Under the pieces are notes generated by a model. That model made no database searches and was not told the origin of the DNA. It saw nothing but the letters and a program-made list of their open reading frames with translations. From contig JAOCPU010000017.1 of the NCBI GenBank assembly GCA_035772785.1, forward strand, positions 434,001-498,000: a DNA stretch of 64,000 nt. Reading direction: 5' to 3'. The translations under genes were made by a program, and so were the position numbers. Each line of letters opens with the position of its first letter. Within the stretch, counting starts at the first letter, position 1. The stretch is from Phlebiopsis flavidoalba. Lineage: Eukaryota; Basidiomycota; Agaricomycetes; Polyporales; Phanerochaetaceae. Of this stretch, positions 11,177 through 22,408 are shown piece after piece.

Positions 11177-13268
11177 AGTGGATAGAAGCGCATATACCGA
11201 CAACCGTCTCCAGGATCAAAGCTGTAGGGGCTTTTCTGCTATCATCTCTAATTGCTGCATTTCGAATTCACCATCTAGCTCTCCTACACATTTGTCATTT
11301 GTTGTACTCCTCTGATATATCATTAGTGACGTTGCGGTAATGGTTCACAGAGTCGTAATAACATGTTTGTCTCCATCACAGCTTTAGGAGTCACGTGGGT
11401 GTTACAGAGATAGAGCCATCGGTCACAGTTTCGCGCTCGATTTCGCTCTTGAAATTGCAGGAGCAGGCAGAGGTACGACCAAACCCATCTGATAGCATAT
11501 AGCTAGGCACCGTTGGTGTTGCCTCCAATCCGCTGCGTCAATGATTCCGCTGCTCGACCAAATTATTTTCGGCGACATCGGTGAGGAGCAGTCCAAACCT
11601 CTAGGTAGGTTTCATGGCGGGCGAAGGGATCGTTGACGAATCGACCCTTGTTGAAAACTGCGACAGTACGAGAGGAGTGGTGGGGACTGTCTGGCTTCGG
11701 GATCGTGAAAACTTGAAATCGACGACACTGAACGACAGAGTTGCCGGCCGCCTGAAGATGCAGAGTTCAGAGGAAAAGGACAAGCCTAAGAAACGTTTCG
11801 ATCACATACAGCTTCGATTGGTCGACCTTGTTCCGCACAAGAGTCAGATGAGCGAAAGACATGTAAATATCCAGGAAGAAAGGCAAAGACTGCGTTTTTT
11901 ACATGATCTGCCGGGTCCTTCAGGGTGAAGTAATGGCCCAGCTCCAGCGATGGTTTTTGTCTCTTGTAAGGTCTCAGGATAGCCGGGGTCACGGGAAATG
12001 GACAAAATGGGGGAGAAAATCCCATGCCGGTTTCTCTCTTCTCACTAGGGCGCAGTCGGCAGGATGAGACAGTGTAAGGGGTACGGGCCCGGCGAAGCGA
12101 GATGGCGGGGTGACGGTAATGTCTCGTTTCGCCTTTAGACAACGGAGCAAGCACCCCAAAGGATAGCGAGCGCTGCAACTCTTGGCTCGTCCCTGTAGGA
12201 TATGTGGGCGTGCAGGCCATTGTGCTGGTAAGGAATGGCACATCAGTGAGTAGACAAGACCCGCCTTCTGAAGAAGTGTAGCGGAAATATTCGTGAAGTT
12301 GGAACCCTTATCTAACGACATGCAAAGTGAATCTCGACATATGGTCCTTGCTCTAGAAATTTCACGAAGTGGGTTGATTCAAGTGCAGCGGATCTTTGTG
12401 GGGACAGCCCTGCTGCGAACCGCATAAGGGAAGTCGAGTATCAGACCTGCCACATAGCCTGTAGACAGATTATCAGTGCATCCAGTCAGGTTCAAGAAAG
12501 GCTGGAAATACTAATACGACATACCTCCTTTGGGGAACGCTGGATAATAAGCGTGTTCGTAAGCCCCTTTTGGCAAGGTGGCCTGCACACAGTCAGTCAT
12601 GGGCAAAGACTCACCCCATGGTCGCCCAAGTTTGTCTGTGTACCCCCTGATATAAATCTTATTTTTGCATCCATCTTGGATTAGCAAACACAGCTCGAAA
12701 ACTTTTTGAGAGAGCAAAGTCATGTAGGCGCAAGACTAGAGGTAAAGGGGATCCTACTAGCCTTATCGCTTTACTCACTCGATTCTTTATATGCTACGGC
12801 ATATCATGGAATTTCGGCAACGAATTCATGTAAGTGTATTCCTACTAGGGCCGCATGACTATCATGTCTTTTCCACAGACTGTTTCATTTACGTTGTTTC
12901 CAATTCGCAACCTATCGGGGTTCACTGTAAATGATGAGAAGTCCGAGACGCGAGATGATCTAGGAGCTTGAAGTATTGAATGTTTGACGTTTTTCCTGAA
13001 CTTTGACTGCGACGGTTCGAGCAGAATATTGAAGCTGAAGTTCGCTGTTAGGTAGCTTGGTAGCTGTTGGTGTATCAATGTTTTGCCTGGTACGGCGACA
13101 TACGGGCCGCCGCATCGGCAGTTTTGATGCGCACTCGGGTCAGAATAAAGCACGGCGCTCCGCCACTGTAAGCAATACAAAATAGAGGACTCGCAGGTTC
13201 AAGTCAATGTTAAGTTCCTCTTGAAAAGTTCTCTCTCAAGCTTTAACGTTCCTCGTTCTACTCCAATC
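11177..13268. other. Unassigned region, possible minus-strand gene
   Basis: No gene could be named. On the minus strand, exon-like pieces are seen at 12511-12723 (ends YYPAFPKG) and about 12395-12465 (GYVAGLILDF). They join across a plausible GT-AG intron, and the YPAFPKGGGYV-like string recalls the acceptor-binding loop of GT31 galactosyltransferases. The rest does not confirm this. A 151-codon minus frame spans 11786-12241 and a 104-codon plus frame 11614-11928; both lack known motifs. The sequence just upstream of 13269 should hold the FSH1 promoter. Confidence 0.3.
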
Positions 13269-14491
13269 ATGGCGGCAAGAAAGGTGCTCGTACTGCACGG
13301 GTATGTCTAGAATCTCGCTATGATCTTCTTGTAGAACTTATTGGGACGTCCACTAGAATATGCTCAAAGCGCCAGCAATCTTCAGCAAGAGGGTGCCTAT
13401 GCATTTGGCCTCCTGATCATGCATCCTATTGCTCATAGCATATTTTGTCCTGCGTAGCTAGGTGCACTACGCAAGGCATGCACTAGGGCACAGAGATTGG
13501 TTGAGCCGTGGACTCTCCCGTCATCGATTTCACGATCTAACTACGCTGCAAATGCATATCTCCAGTCTTCGTGGTTATGCGCCTCATGTCTTGTCTCAGT
13601 TGACCTCACGCTGAGACATTCAACACACCAGAAGAGCTAGGTGCCCCCGAAGCCGCCGAGTCTGACCCGGCACTCCAATCCCCCCGCGGCTGGTGGAAGG
13701 TGGACAGAGGTCGGACGAAGATGACTGGGATCGAAGCGTCTCTTGATCTTTTGCGACGACATACTCAAAAAGGATCTATTACGTTGTGAGTATGTATTAT
13801 AGCCTTACACGACGTGTTTATTGATGACGCACAGGGTGTCTTTGGATTCAGCCAAGGCGGCCGCAATGGTGGGGACGAGCTATGTTGGCCGCAATTTGTG
13901 CGTCCGCTATCTTGAATCAAGAACGATTCTAACTGAAAGCGTCCATAGCTGGAGAGGCCTTAGGGCTACCCGCCTTTTCCTCATTGATGGTCAGCCGCCG
14001 CATCCTCCGCTGTACGGTGTACCCATGGCTTCGTATCTCACCCTTCTATTGACGGGGTCCCACAGCGATTTTTGTATCTCTGCCGCAGGCTTTCTGCCAC
14101 GAGGCGAGCGTCAGTGACATCCATATTTCTGCCGTCGTGTATTCCACGCTCCTACCCTACATTATTTTGGGTAAAACCGACGTCATCGTCTGGAGTTGAT
14201 GAGAGCGTTCTAAGCCCCTGCTTGCCATCTCCGACCAACGGCCGAGTCGAGTACCAACGATGGCACGGTGAAGCTCTTCTGTGATCTACCCCTCCTTCTA
14301 CTGAAAGCTGTCATTCATTTCCCAGGTCAACTTCGTTCCATCGAAAGCAAAACTGGAGGAACTGTCTTGCGTGACTATCTCCTGAAACCCGGAATGGATG
14401 TTCCATCTCCAGGGTCCTGTTGCCTCGTCACAAGCCTGCATCCGTGTACCAGTGGTCCACACCCACAAGAGACTACGAGCTCGTCGTGTGA
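13269..14491 (+). CDS. FSH1-family serine hydrolase
   Basis: Small alpha/beta hydrolase of the fungal FSH (family of serine hydrolases) group. The ATG at 13269 gives MAARKVLVLHGY, the standard start with the oxyanion motif, interrupted by an intron right after the LHG codons. It continues YAQSA / IFSKR, LGALRKACTRAQ, a variable loop (EELGAPEAAESDPALQSP then RGWWKVDRGRTK), SLDLLRRHTQKG, and the nucleophile elbow GVFGFSQGAAM, where one extra G breaks the frame. The C-terminal half has FLIDGQPPHPPL, TPTLHILGKTDVIV (catalytic Asp strand), NGRVEYHDGGH (catalytic His), FVPSKANWRNCLRDYL and PGMDVPSPG, ending YELVV then TGA (14489-14491). Substrate is unknown. At least five introns are needed, and exon edges in the middle are approximate. 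Confidence 0.8.
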
Positions 14492-15283
14492 GTGGTGGCG
14501 CAACGTACTGAACGTAGGTGGCCCGAGCGATTATGTAACGGTTGCGGGACACAACGGAAGGTTTATGTCATGAATAACCCGTTTGGAGGTAATATGACGT
14601 TGTTGAGAGAGCGGCATCTGAATTTGTCTTTCATCCATTGTTTTATTAGAGCCGGGTCTGATAGCTTACCCCGCACTGGCAGATCTTGTCCCTATAGTGG
14701 CACTCACACAACAACCTTGCAGGTATTGTCCCTTGTCTTATTTGCGACGGAATGAAACCTGGGGACGGTTGTAGTTGCTGTTTATTCATATCTATAATCG
14801 ATCTCATCTCCGTTTGGAAGTGCAGCATGGGGCAATAGAATCTCGCCTGCGAACGCTGAGCGGCCTACGTACCTCGAGGCATCTTGATTCTTGGGCGGTT
14901 TATCTGTTAATTCGCCGCCGGCCTCAAGTATCGCGGGTCGCCTGCCAGTCTACTGGCATCGCGCTAGACATGCTGTCCCCGTAATATGATAAACAGCGTG
15001 AGTTCCATACAAAAACTTGAGCTGCGTGATTTCAGCAGTCTAGAGCACAAAAACGGTCTTGTCCTCGGACAAAAGTTACTGATTGTTCGCCATTTGAGTT
15101 GGGCCTGGGGGCATCTAATGGTCTCCTGCCTGAAATGAGTGCTTACGTAATCATTAGATTGCTTGGTGTTGAAGGGGCCGCTGTTAACTTTCGAGGGCTC
15201 GTTAAGAAACACACCTCTACCCTTCTCTGCCCTAACGCGTCCACCGCCCGCCGACGACATCGAACGCGTTTTCTCCAGCGACG
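14492..15283. other. Spacer between FSH1 and transportin genes
   Basis: About 790 bases with only short overlapping frames. The last 100 bases before 15284 are C/T-rich, as is usual for a fungal 5' leader, and should contain the transportin promoter. No TATA box was recognised. Confidence 0.4.
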
Positions 15284-18200
15284 ATGGCATCATGGACGCC
15301 CAACGAGCAGGGCCTGCAGGAAATCCTGGCGACCATCCACAAATCGACTGACACGAACTCCGCTGGGGGTTGCAGGTCATGGGTGTCACTCATGTACGCC
15401 GCTCATTTCTGCTTTGGTCCTAGATGTCCGAGCTCATCCCCGCTCATTTCTGCTTGTACCTATGACTTCCTTCGTGAATGTCAGAAATTAAACAACTTCA
15501 CGCGAGTACCGGATTACATAGCGTACCTGGCCTACATCCTTGCGCATATGTCTCAAGAAGAAGATCGTATATCAGAACCATTGCTGGCTATTTACTCAAG
15601 AACAACGCTCGAGCTCATTCTACGTGCCCCTCCAGAAGTGTTAACTTTCGTCAAGGCGTCCGTACTCCAGGACCTTTCTCGATACTTCGCCAATGGTGCG
15701 GAGTGCCGCAGGTCAAGACATAGTCGCCTTCATGGGTATCCTAGAGCCTCGGAATTGGCCAGAGTGTCTACAATTACTCGTGCACAACGTTGGATTCGAG
15801 CAGTGTTGATCAGCAAGAGGTGAGTTGCCGTTCATTAGTGCCTTCAGGGTCTCCCTTGTGGTCGCCTGCGCTTTGGGCCTACCAGTGCCAGTACATGCGT
15901 GATATACGACATGGCTCTCTCGTCGTGTTGTGTCCATGCAAGTACAAGTTGTTTCACGAGGCGCATTCGGCCATGAAACTCTTTCTTGGATCGTGCCGTG
16001 GGTCTCGTTTGGCTATGACGCACTCATTAAGCAAGTGAAATTATAAGCGATACTGTCTCGGACTACATGTCGCACTTTCTTACTTTCGCGACAACATTCT
16101 ATCGTATAACAGCAAACCCTCAGGCTGCCATCCTAGCGTATACATAGACCAGCTCATCACGCTCCCCATGCTACTTCGAACGATCAATTCATATATCTAT
16201 ACTCTTACTCTGCCCCAAACCTAACACCATTTCATAGGGTGCATTCAATGTTCTTGAGAAGGCCTGCGAGGACTATCCACGGAAACTCGATGTCGAAATC
16301 ATGGAACGATGCCGCTGGGATTTCATGATCCCCAAAATTCCTTACACTCTCCGAGCACCCCTCCTCTAAGATGCGGGCCCACGCCATCGCATGTCTATCT
16401 TACTTTGTTCCGATCGACGCACAGGCTTTTGTTCGTTCATATTGACGCATTCATTGCCTGCCTGTTCAAGCGGGCCTCGGACGACGACCCCCAGGTTCGG
16501 CGGCATGTCTGTCAAGCACTAGGTCCTCACTCCTCGCTTCGCGGGCCCGAGAAGCTGATGCCAGAAATGACCAATGTCGCCGAGTACATGTTGTAACTCG
16601 ACCAAGAGACAAGAACGAGAACGTTGCACTCGAGGCCGGCGAATTCTGGCTGACGTTTGCCGAAGACCCCGACCTTGCGCCTTGGCTCCACCCGCTCTTG
16701 GGCAGAGTTGCGCCAGTCTTATTGGATTGCATGATTTACGGCGAGGACGACCTTTGTGTGGCTCGACGTTGATGCTGAAGACTAGACGCCCGTCCCGGAC
16801 AAAGAGACGGATATCAAGCCGAGGCATTACGGCGGCAAGACGCACGGGTTCGAGCACTGAGGCTAACGGTGACGGCAGTCATAAGACTAAGGTTGGCGCA
16901 TATGGCGTAAGAGTCACGAAGAGGAGGAGATGATGATGATGATGAGGGCTTTGACGAGGATGACGATGACTTTGCGGATGAGATGTCCACTCGAGTGGAA
17001 CCTGCGCAAGTGTGCGGCCGCGGCGCTCGTACGTGCTTGCCGTTCGGTTTGGCGCGGACGAGGGGGGGGGGCTCCTTAACCAGCTTCTCTCGAGCCGCTC
17101 AAGACCAAGCTATTGGAGGCGAAGATTGGTTGCAGAGGGAAAGTGGCATTCTCGCGTTAGGTGCCATGGCTGGAAGGTGCTCATAGTTGTTGCACGGGGT
17201 ATACCGCATGCTGAGGCATGGGCTTTTAGTGTTGCATTGACGCAATTGAGCCACATCTTCCGACACTCATTCCCTACCTCATCAACACTCTGAATGAACA
17301 ATAAAAGTTTGTCCATCTATCAGATGAGTTGCGTTCATAGTCTGACATAATACCCCTTCCTTAGCCCTTGGTGAGGTCGATCACGTTTGTTGGACGCTTG
17401 GGCCGATACGCCAGCTGGTGCACGCAGCCAATATCAGAGGACGACCACAAGAACCAGTTCTTTGTCCCCACGTTGGAAGGTGTACGTGCGCCTAGGGTAG
17501 TCTGATTTCATAGGCTGACATGACCACCACAGCTCTTGCGTATGGTCCTCGACAACAACAAGCGTGTTCAAGAAGCAGGATGCAGCGCGTTTGCTACTCT
17601 CGAAGAGGACGCAGGTCCCGAGCTGGCGCCGTACCTGGAGAACCTGTCCTGCGCAATCTGGTCTTTGCGTTCGTGAGAAGTATCAACATAAGAACATGCT
17701 TATTCTCTATGACGCGGTCGGAACTCTTGCAGATGCTGTCGGAAGCGCCCTTCAGAAACCCGACCTACGTCGAGATCCTTATGCCGCCATTACTCAAGAG
17801 ATGGTCTAAGCTGAAGGATGACGATGAAGATCTTGTTCCATTGCTCGAGGTGAGTTTATTTGCTTATAACTCCCGTTCTCAGGGTTGATCACACTTGCGT
17901 TTTGTGTAGTGTCTGGGCTTCGGTCACTATTGCATGGGGCCCGCATTTGTTCCCTACTCTGGGCCAATCTTTGAGCGGTGCTCAGCCCCCAAGCTAGTCG
18001 TTCACTCATCACTCCTTCAATATCAGGCATACCAGCAAAATCCGGACATGGACGAGCCTGACCGTCGTTCCTGGTCGTGGCTTTGGACTTGTTTGTCCGG
18101 CTGACACAAAGGTCTTGGAATGGCCCTCGAGCCGTCAATCACACGCAGCGATCCGAACCTCGTTTGTCTCTTCTTACGGTCTGCCTGAAACACCCACAAG

Positions 18201-18990
18201 CACCCGTCCGCCAGTCGGCGTATGCGCTTGTCGGCGACCTGGCGATGAACTGCTTCCCGATCCTCCGGCCGCATATGCCCGTCGATCATGCAGGAGCTCA
18301 TTGTGCAGTTGGATCCAGAGCCCAAGGTCGAATTTTGTAAGCGCAAATGCAACAATGCGGCCCTGGTCTGTGGGTGAAGTTGCCCTTCGTTATGCCGACG
18401 AGGTACGTTTCTACTCGCTGACTCCGGCTGTGAGCATTGTTCATGTGTTGTATAGATGATGCCGAATTCCCAGATAATGGGTGCAGGTCTGTTAATCTCG
18501 GGATCGACCTCATTCCCATCCTTCTTCATCCCAAAGCTCCGCGCAGCCTACACGAGAACGCGGCGGTTTCAATAGGACGCATTGGTTTTGATGCACCCGC
18601 AGATGGTCGCACCATTGCTGCCAGAGTTTGGGCAACAGCATGGTGTCAAGCACTCTATACGAGATCCGTGACAACGAGGAGAAGGATTCCGCGTTCCGCG
18701 GTCTGTGTACGCTCGTACAGACAAACGGCCGGTTTGCCGGGTATTACCAAGGTTTGTCGTCATACGCCCCGCGTTTCACACAGCTGACGGATTTCACGCA
18801 GAGTGTGCTCTGGGTTTCTGCAATGCGATTGTCAAGTGGAACAACCCCTCGCAGGAGTTTGAACCAATGTTCCAGCAGCTGATGAACGGCTTCAAACAGC
18901 ACGATGCAGCAGGGGGGCGGCACAGGTGTCGTCGTTCCCACCTGTTATACAAGAGAAGCTGCGCGCGCGTCACCGGGGTACGGTGTATAA
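15284..18990 (+). CDS. KAP104: Transportin / karyopherin beta-2 nuclear import receptor
   Basis: HEAT-repeat importin that carries PY-NLS cargo such as hnRNP-type RNA-binding proteins through the nuclear pore and is unloaded by Ran-GTP. The start reads [19 protein letters not shown], followed by [82 protein letters not shown] and [20 protein letters not shown]. An acidic loop of Asp/Glu lies at about 16932-16985 ([18 protein letters not shown]), matching the loop that couples Ran binding to cargo release. Later blocks are [101 protein letters not shown] and [11 protein letters not shown]. It ends EKLRAR..GYGV before TAA (18988-18990). The length matches the family. Frameshifts and several short introns interrupt it. 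Confidence 0.92.
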
Positions 18991-19726
18991 ATCGAAATGG
19001 AATCATGGTTTCTTTCTTCTCCCCTCGTCGTGCGACGGCCGTCTTGTGTTTATAACCCCGAGGGAGCAGCGGTGCACTGTATATCTGTGCGCTGCCCCGC
19101 CGATCGAATCGAGTTAATGTGTACCACCATTCTGTGTCCCTCGCTCTCGAGTTCCCTCGCATTTGGATCTTCCTCAGTAGCAGTAGTCATCGTCTTCATC
19201 TCATGCAATCGCTCAGTAGTACATATATTCGTAGGTAGTCATTTCTCATCGCGCATCTCAGTAGTAGTAGTAGTAGTAGCAGCCTGTTTTCCAGTAGTTA
19301 GTTAGTAGTAGTACGCAAATGCTCGCTCTCACCAAGTTAAAGGGACGTTCTGTCGTTATACTTCCCACCACTAGGCGTTTTGAATTTGGAAACGTCTCAA
19401 TGCTTGGGGTAGAACAGGGGCAAGGCGGAAATGTGTGCAGGGGCCAGGACATCGCTTCGTCGGCCCGCTCGCGTGCAGCCTGCTCCTGACGCACTTGCAC
19501 TCGCCTCGCCACCTCTCCAGACACCCGCTTATTACTACCGAGTTCTTGTTGGGATTTCCCCCTCGCCAATCCTCAACATAAAACGGGGGGAAGCAGCTGC
19601 GCAACATCATATCACATCGAACATTTCCAAGTTCCAACACTATCACTTGGCAACCCCTTATCCACGAAACATAAACAAGACAGGGTGGACAGCGATCGTC
19701 TTCCCTTCAGCTTTTAACAAGACCCC
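18991..19726. other. Spacer between transportin and RhoGAP genes
   Basis: The stretch holds the transportin 3' region, a (TAG)n microsatellite and the RhoGAP upstream region. The latter includes a 106-codon plus frame (19431-19751) without recognisable content. Confidence 0.4.
19259..19282 (+). repeat. (TAG/AGT)n microsatellite
   Basis: Six perfect trinucleotide units (19261-19278) lie inside a 24-base tract, with looser AGT-rich sequence on both sides (about 19180-19315). It lies in the putative 3' region of the transportin gene. Confidence 0.9.
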
Positions 19727-22361
19727 ATGCCTCCCAAACCCCCTCATTTGAAGTCAACGGCTTGCTTTCTCTTGCCTCGGGCGAGCGTCATCCTCTTCTT
19801 CGTCTGGGTCCGATGACCACAGCCCCAGGTCTCCATTTGCGAGACGGAGGGCCTTTCTTCCCCCCTATTCCTCAGCGGAGGAGCACTCAAGATCTCCAGG
19901 GCGTGGCACCACTCTGAGGAGGAGTTGCAGGAGATATTGGGAAAGGTCATCTTTTCCAAGCTGGTGTGGACTATGAGTATTGTAGCCCGCTATACTGTCC
20001 CCCTTTCAATGACGAACGCACGCTAGGACTAGGCAGAACACGGCCGATGTAGGGGAACTTGCATTCACAACGGCACAAGAAACTGAGAGCTTTGCAGTTA
20101 TTACGAACGTAGTGTCGTCATGAGTGCCTGTGCGCTACCAGACCCAAAAGGCAAAATCGACTATGACCTCTTGCTAAGTACGCTACTCCTGAATAGTGCA
20201 CCTGCCGACACTGAATCATATACAGCCGTATCTTGGCATATCTAGACCTTGTATGGTGCGTAATCCTCGCCTAAACCTTAAACACGGGCTGATTGGATGC
20301 TACCCCTCGCCCAGTTGAGTCCGACTATACAGTAGTGTTTCTTCGCTGCAGGTGGCCGCCACAACGCAGGATGGAACTGGGTCTGGAAGGCGGTACCGAA
20401 GTCTCAGTCGGAAGTACCGCAAGAACCTCAAGCGTTTAGTGAGTGCTCTTCATTCAAAAAAAGGCCATTGTAACCTGGTGTTGTCACTTTGTGGCCCAAT
20501 GCTCCGTATAAGGCTTCGGCTAATGTCGTCAACGCCATGACCTGAACCAACGTTCTGACCTCTTTCCCTCCTTAGTTTATCGTTCATTCCAACTTCTTCA
20601 CTAAGAGTCCGTCTTGAAACCAGACTCCACTTCATGGCCTAAAGTTCTAATACGATCCCGAACAGTGCTGTTTTCGCTCGCTGGCCGGGGCCATCATTAG
20701 GTCCGTCACTCCTGCTCAAGCGTGTATCCCTCGTGTGGCGGCACTAACACTCCACATTCTTCAAGTCCGAAGTTCGTTCGCAAGATCACATATGTCACGA
20801 CTCTGAGCGACCTAGCTTATCAAGTGCCACTCACGCAAATAGACATTCCACCCGCGGTCTATAAGTATGTCTGCATTTTCTAGACCGCGTGCCTTGAACT
20901 GACCGCTGACCAGGGAGAACTTGAAGTACGAGAGGCAGATTCATATGCCCAGTTCCGTACAGCGAGCGGACCTGTTCGGTGTACCGCTGTGAGGACCTCA
21001 TGGGATACGACGGCGAGAAGGGTGGTGTGCCTAGAGTGGTGAAGGATTGCATACAATATTTGCGAGAATCGGGTGAGTTCCGGTGGCACCGTGAAGTGAT
21101 TGGACTGCCTAAGAGACGTGACAGGGCTACAAGAAGAGGGCTTGTTCCGGAGGTCGACCCCAGTTCAGCGTTACTCAAGCAAGTACAGCAAGCCTATGAT
21201 CGAGGTAAGACTTCTACAACGTACTAAACATCACACCTTGAATATCTTTGGTAGGTCAAGTTGGTATCGCTGAACAACTTTGGCGACCCCCATCTTGCAG
21301 CAGTCCTCCTGAAGAAAGTACTTGCGAGATCTCCCGGAGGCACTATTTCCTGAAACACTTTATTCAACAATATGCCATTGTCCACCGACTTCTACCGATC
21401 CAACAGACATGGCGAGTATACAGTACATCCGAGATGTACTATTGCCAGTGCTACCCTTTTGTGCATATATTCTATTGAGTTGTATATTGCGTAAGTTACA
21501 CGACACCCCTACTTCGACGGTGACTCATCGTATTCTAGAGCTTCTTCACGAAGTGTCTCAACGCTCGAGCTATAATCGAATGGATGCCTTTAACCTTGCG
21601 GTGGTTATTACCCCAAACTTGGTAAAGAGCCGCAATCCTGCGTTGGACATCAGTATGTGCGCAATTCCGGGAGGACCGTCGCTAAGTGCAACATCTGCGC
21701 GCCCTGGACAGGGCGAAGAAGGAAAGACGACTCTTGGCCAAATCATACATTTATGTATACAGCGGTACTACGAGGTCTTCGATGACATTCCGGACCGTAC
21801 TGAGGCTCAGGAACCTGCGGCCCAAGAGGTCGTGATTGGTCACTCAGCATTTCTCACCCATTACCGTCCCCTTCTCTCCAATCGCCACAATCTTACAAAC
21901 GTGACAGCATGATTGACGACGACGAAGACATTGACGACGCCATGCTCGTTATGCCCCTCGGACCGAACGCCAGCGGGTCACGCAGCCAACAACCGGCGGC
22001 TGCAAGCTCCTCCTAGCGCATGGTCCGCCAGCCCAGCGCCCAGCACACCTCCGTACAAGCCACGCCAGCGCCCACGCCCAAGCAAACGCAAACGCCTCCG
22101 CGTCGCGCTCGGTCTACAAAAAACACGGCTGCCGCGAGCACGACGAACGGGTTCCCAAGCGGGACCATCGGGCGGTCTGCGCGTTCACTGATCAGCCATC
22201 GAGAATGGTGGCGCGGAACGAAGCGCGGGTCGATCTCTGTTCGGACGCGGTACGACGCGCAAGGGCAGCGGTGCGGCGTCGAGGCCATGGGTATCACGGC
22301 GAGTGGTTTTTTCTCGCCACCCGCGTCGGCGCCCCCGGTGCCTCGATGCTGGCGGCGGTAG
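19727..22361 (+). CDS. Rho GTPase-activating protein with N-terminal CRAL-TRIO (Sec14-like) domain, Ecm25/ARHGAP1 type
   Basis: Turns off Rho GTPases, with a lipid-binding module ahead of the GAP domain. The CRAL-TRIO part shows GKIDYDLLLS, RILAYLD, VVFFAAGGRHNAGWNWVWK, AYRSLSRKYRKNLKRL, FIVHSNFFTK, SPKFVRKITYVTTLSEL and YQVPLTQIDIPPAVYKENL. The GAP domain shows LFGVPLEDLMGYDGEKGGVP, RVVKDCIQYLRESG, GLFRRSPSSALLKQVQQAYD (arginine finger in GLFR), HLAAVLLKKYLRDLPEALFP and AFNLAVVITPNLVKSRNP. A Ser/Pro/Thr-rich tail follows and ends SGFFSPPASAPPVP near 22361; a stop at 22408 in another frame is the alternative. The start at 19727 (MPPKPPHLKS) is the best available. The first 300 bases are poorly resolved because of frame breaks, so the N-terminus is uncertain. 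Introns include about 20177-20225. Confidence 0.82.
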
Positions 22362-22408
22362 GTACGATCACGGGCGGTGGAGGCGTTAGGGGGGTCGGCG
22401 GTATATAG

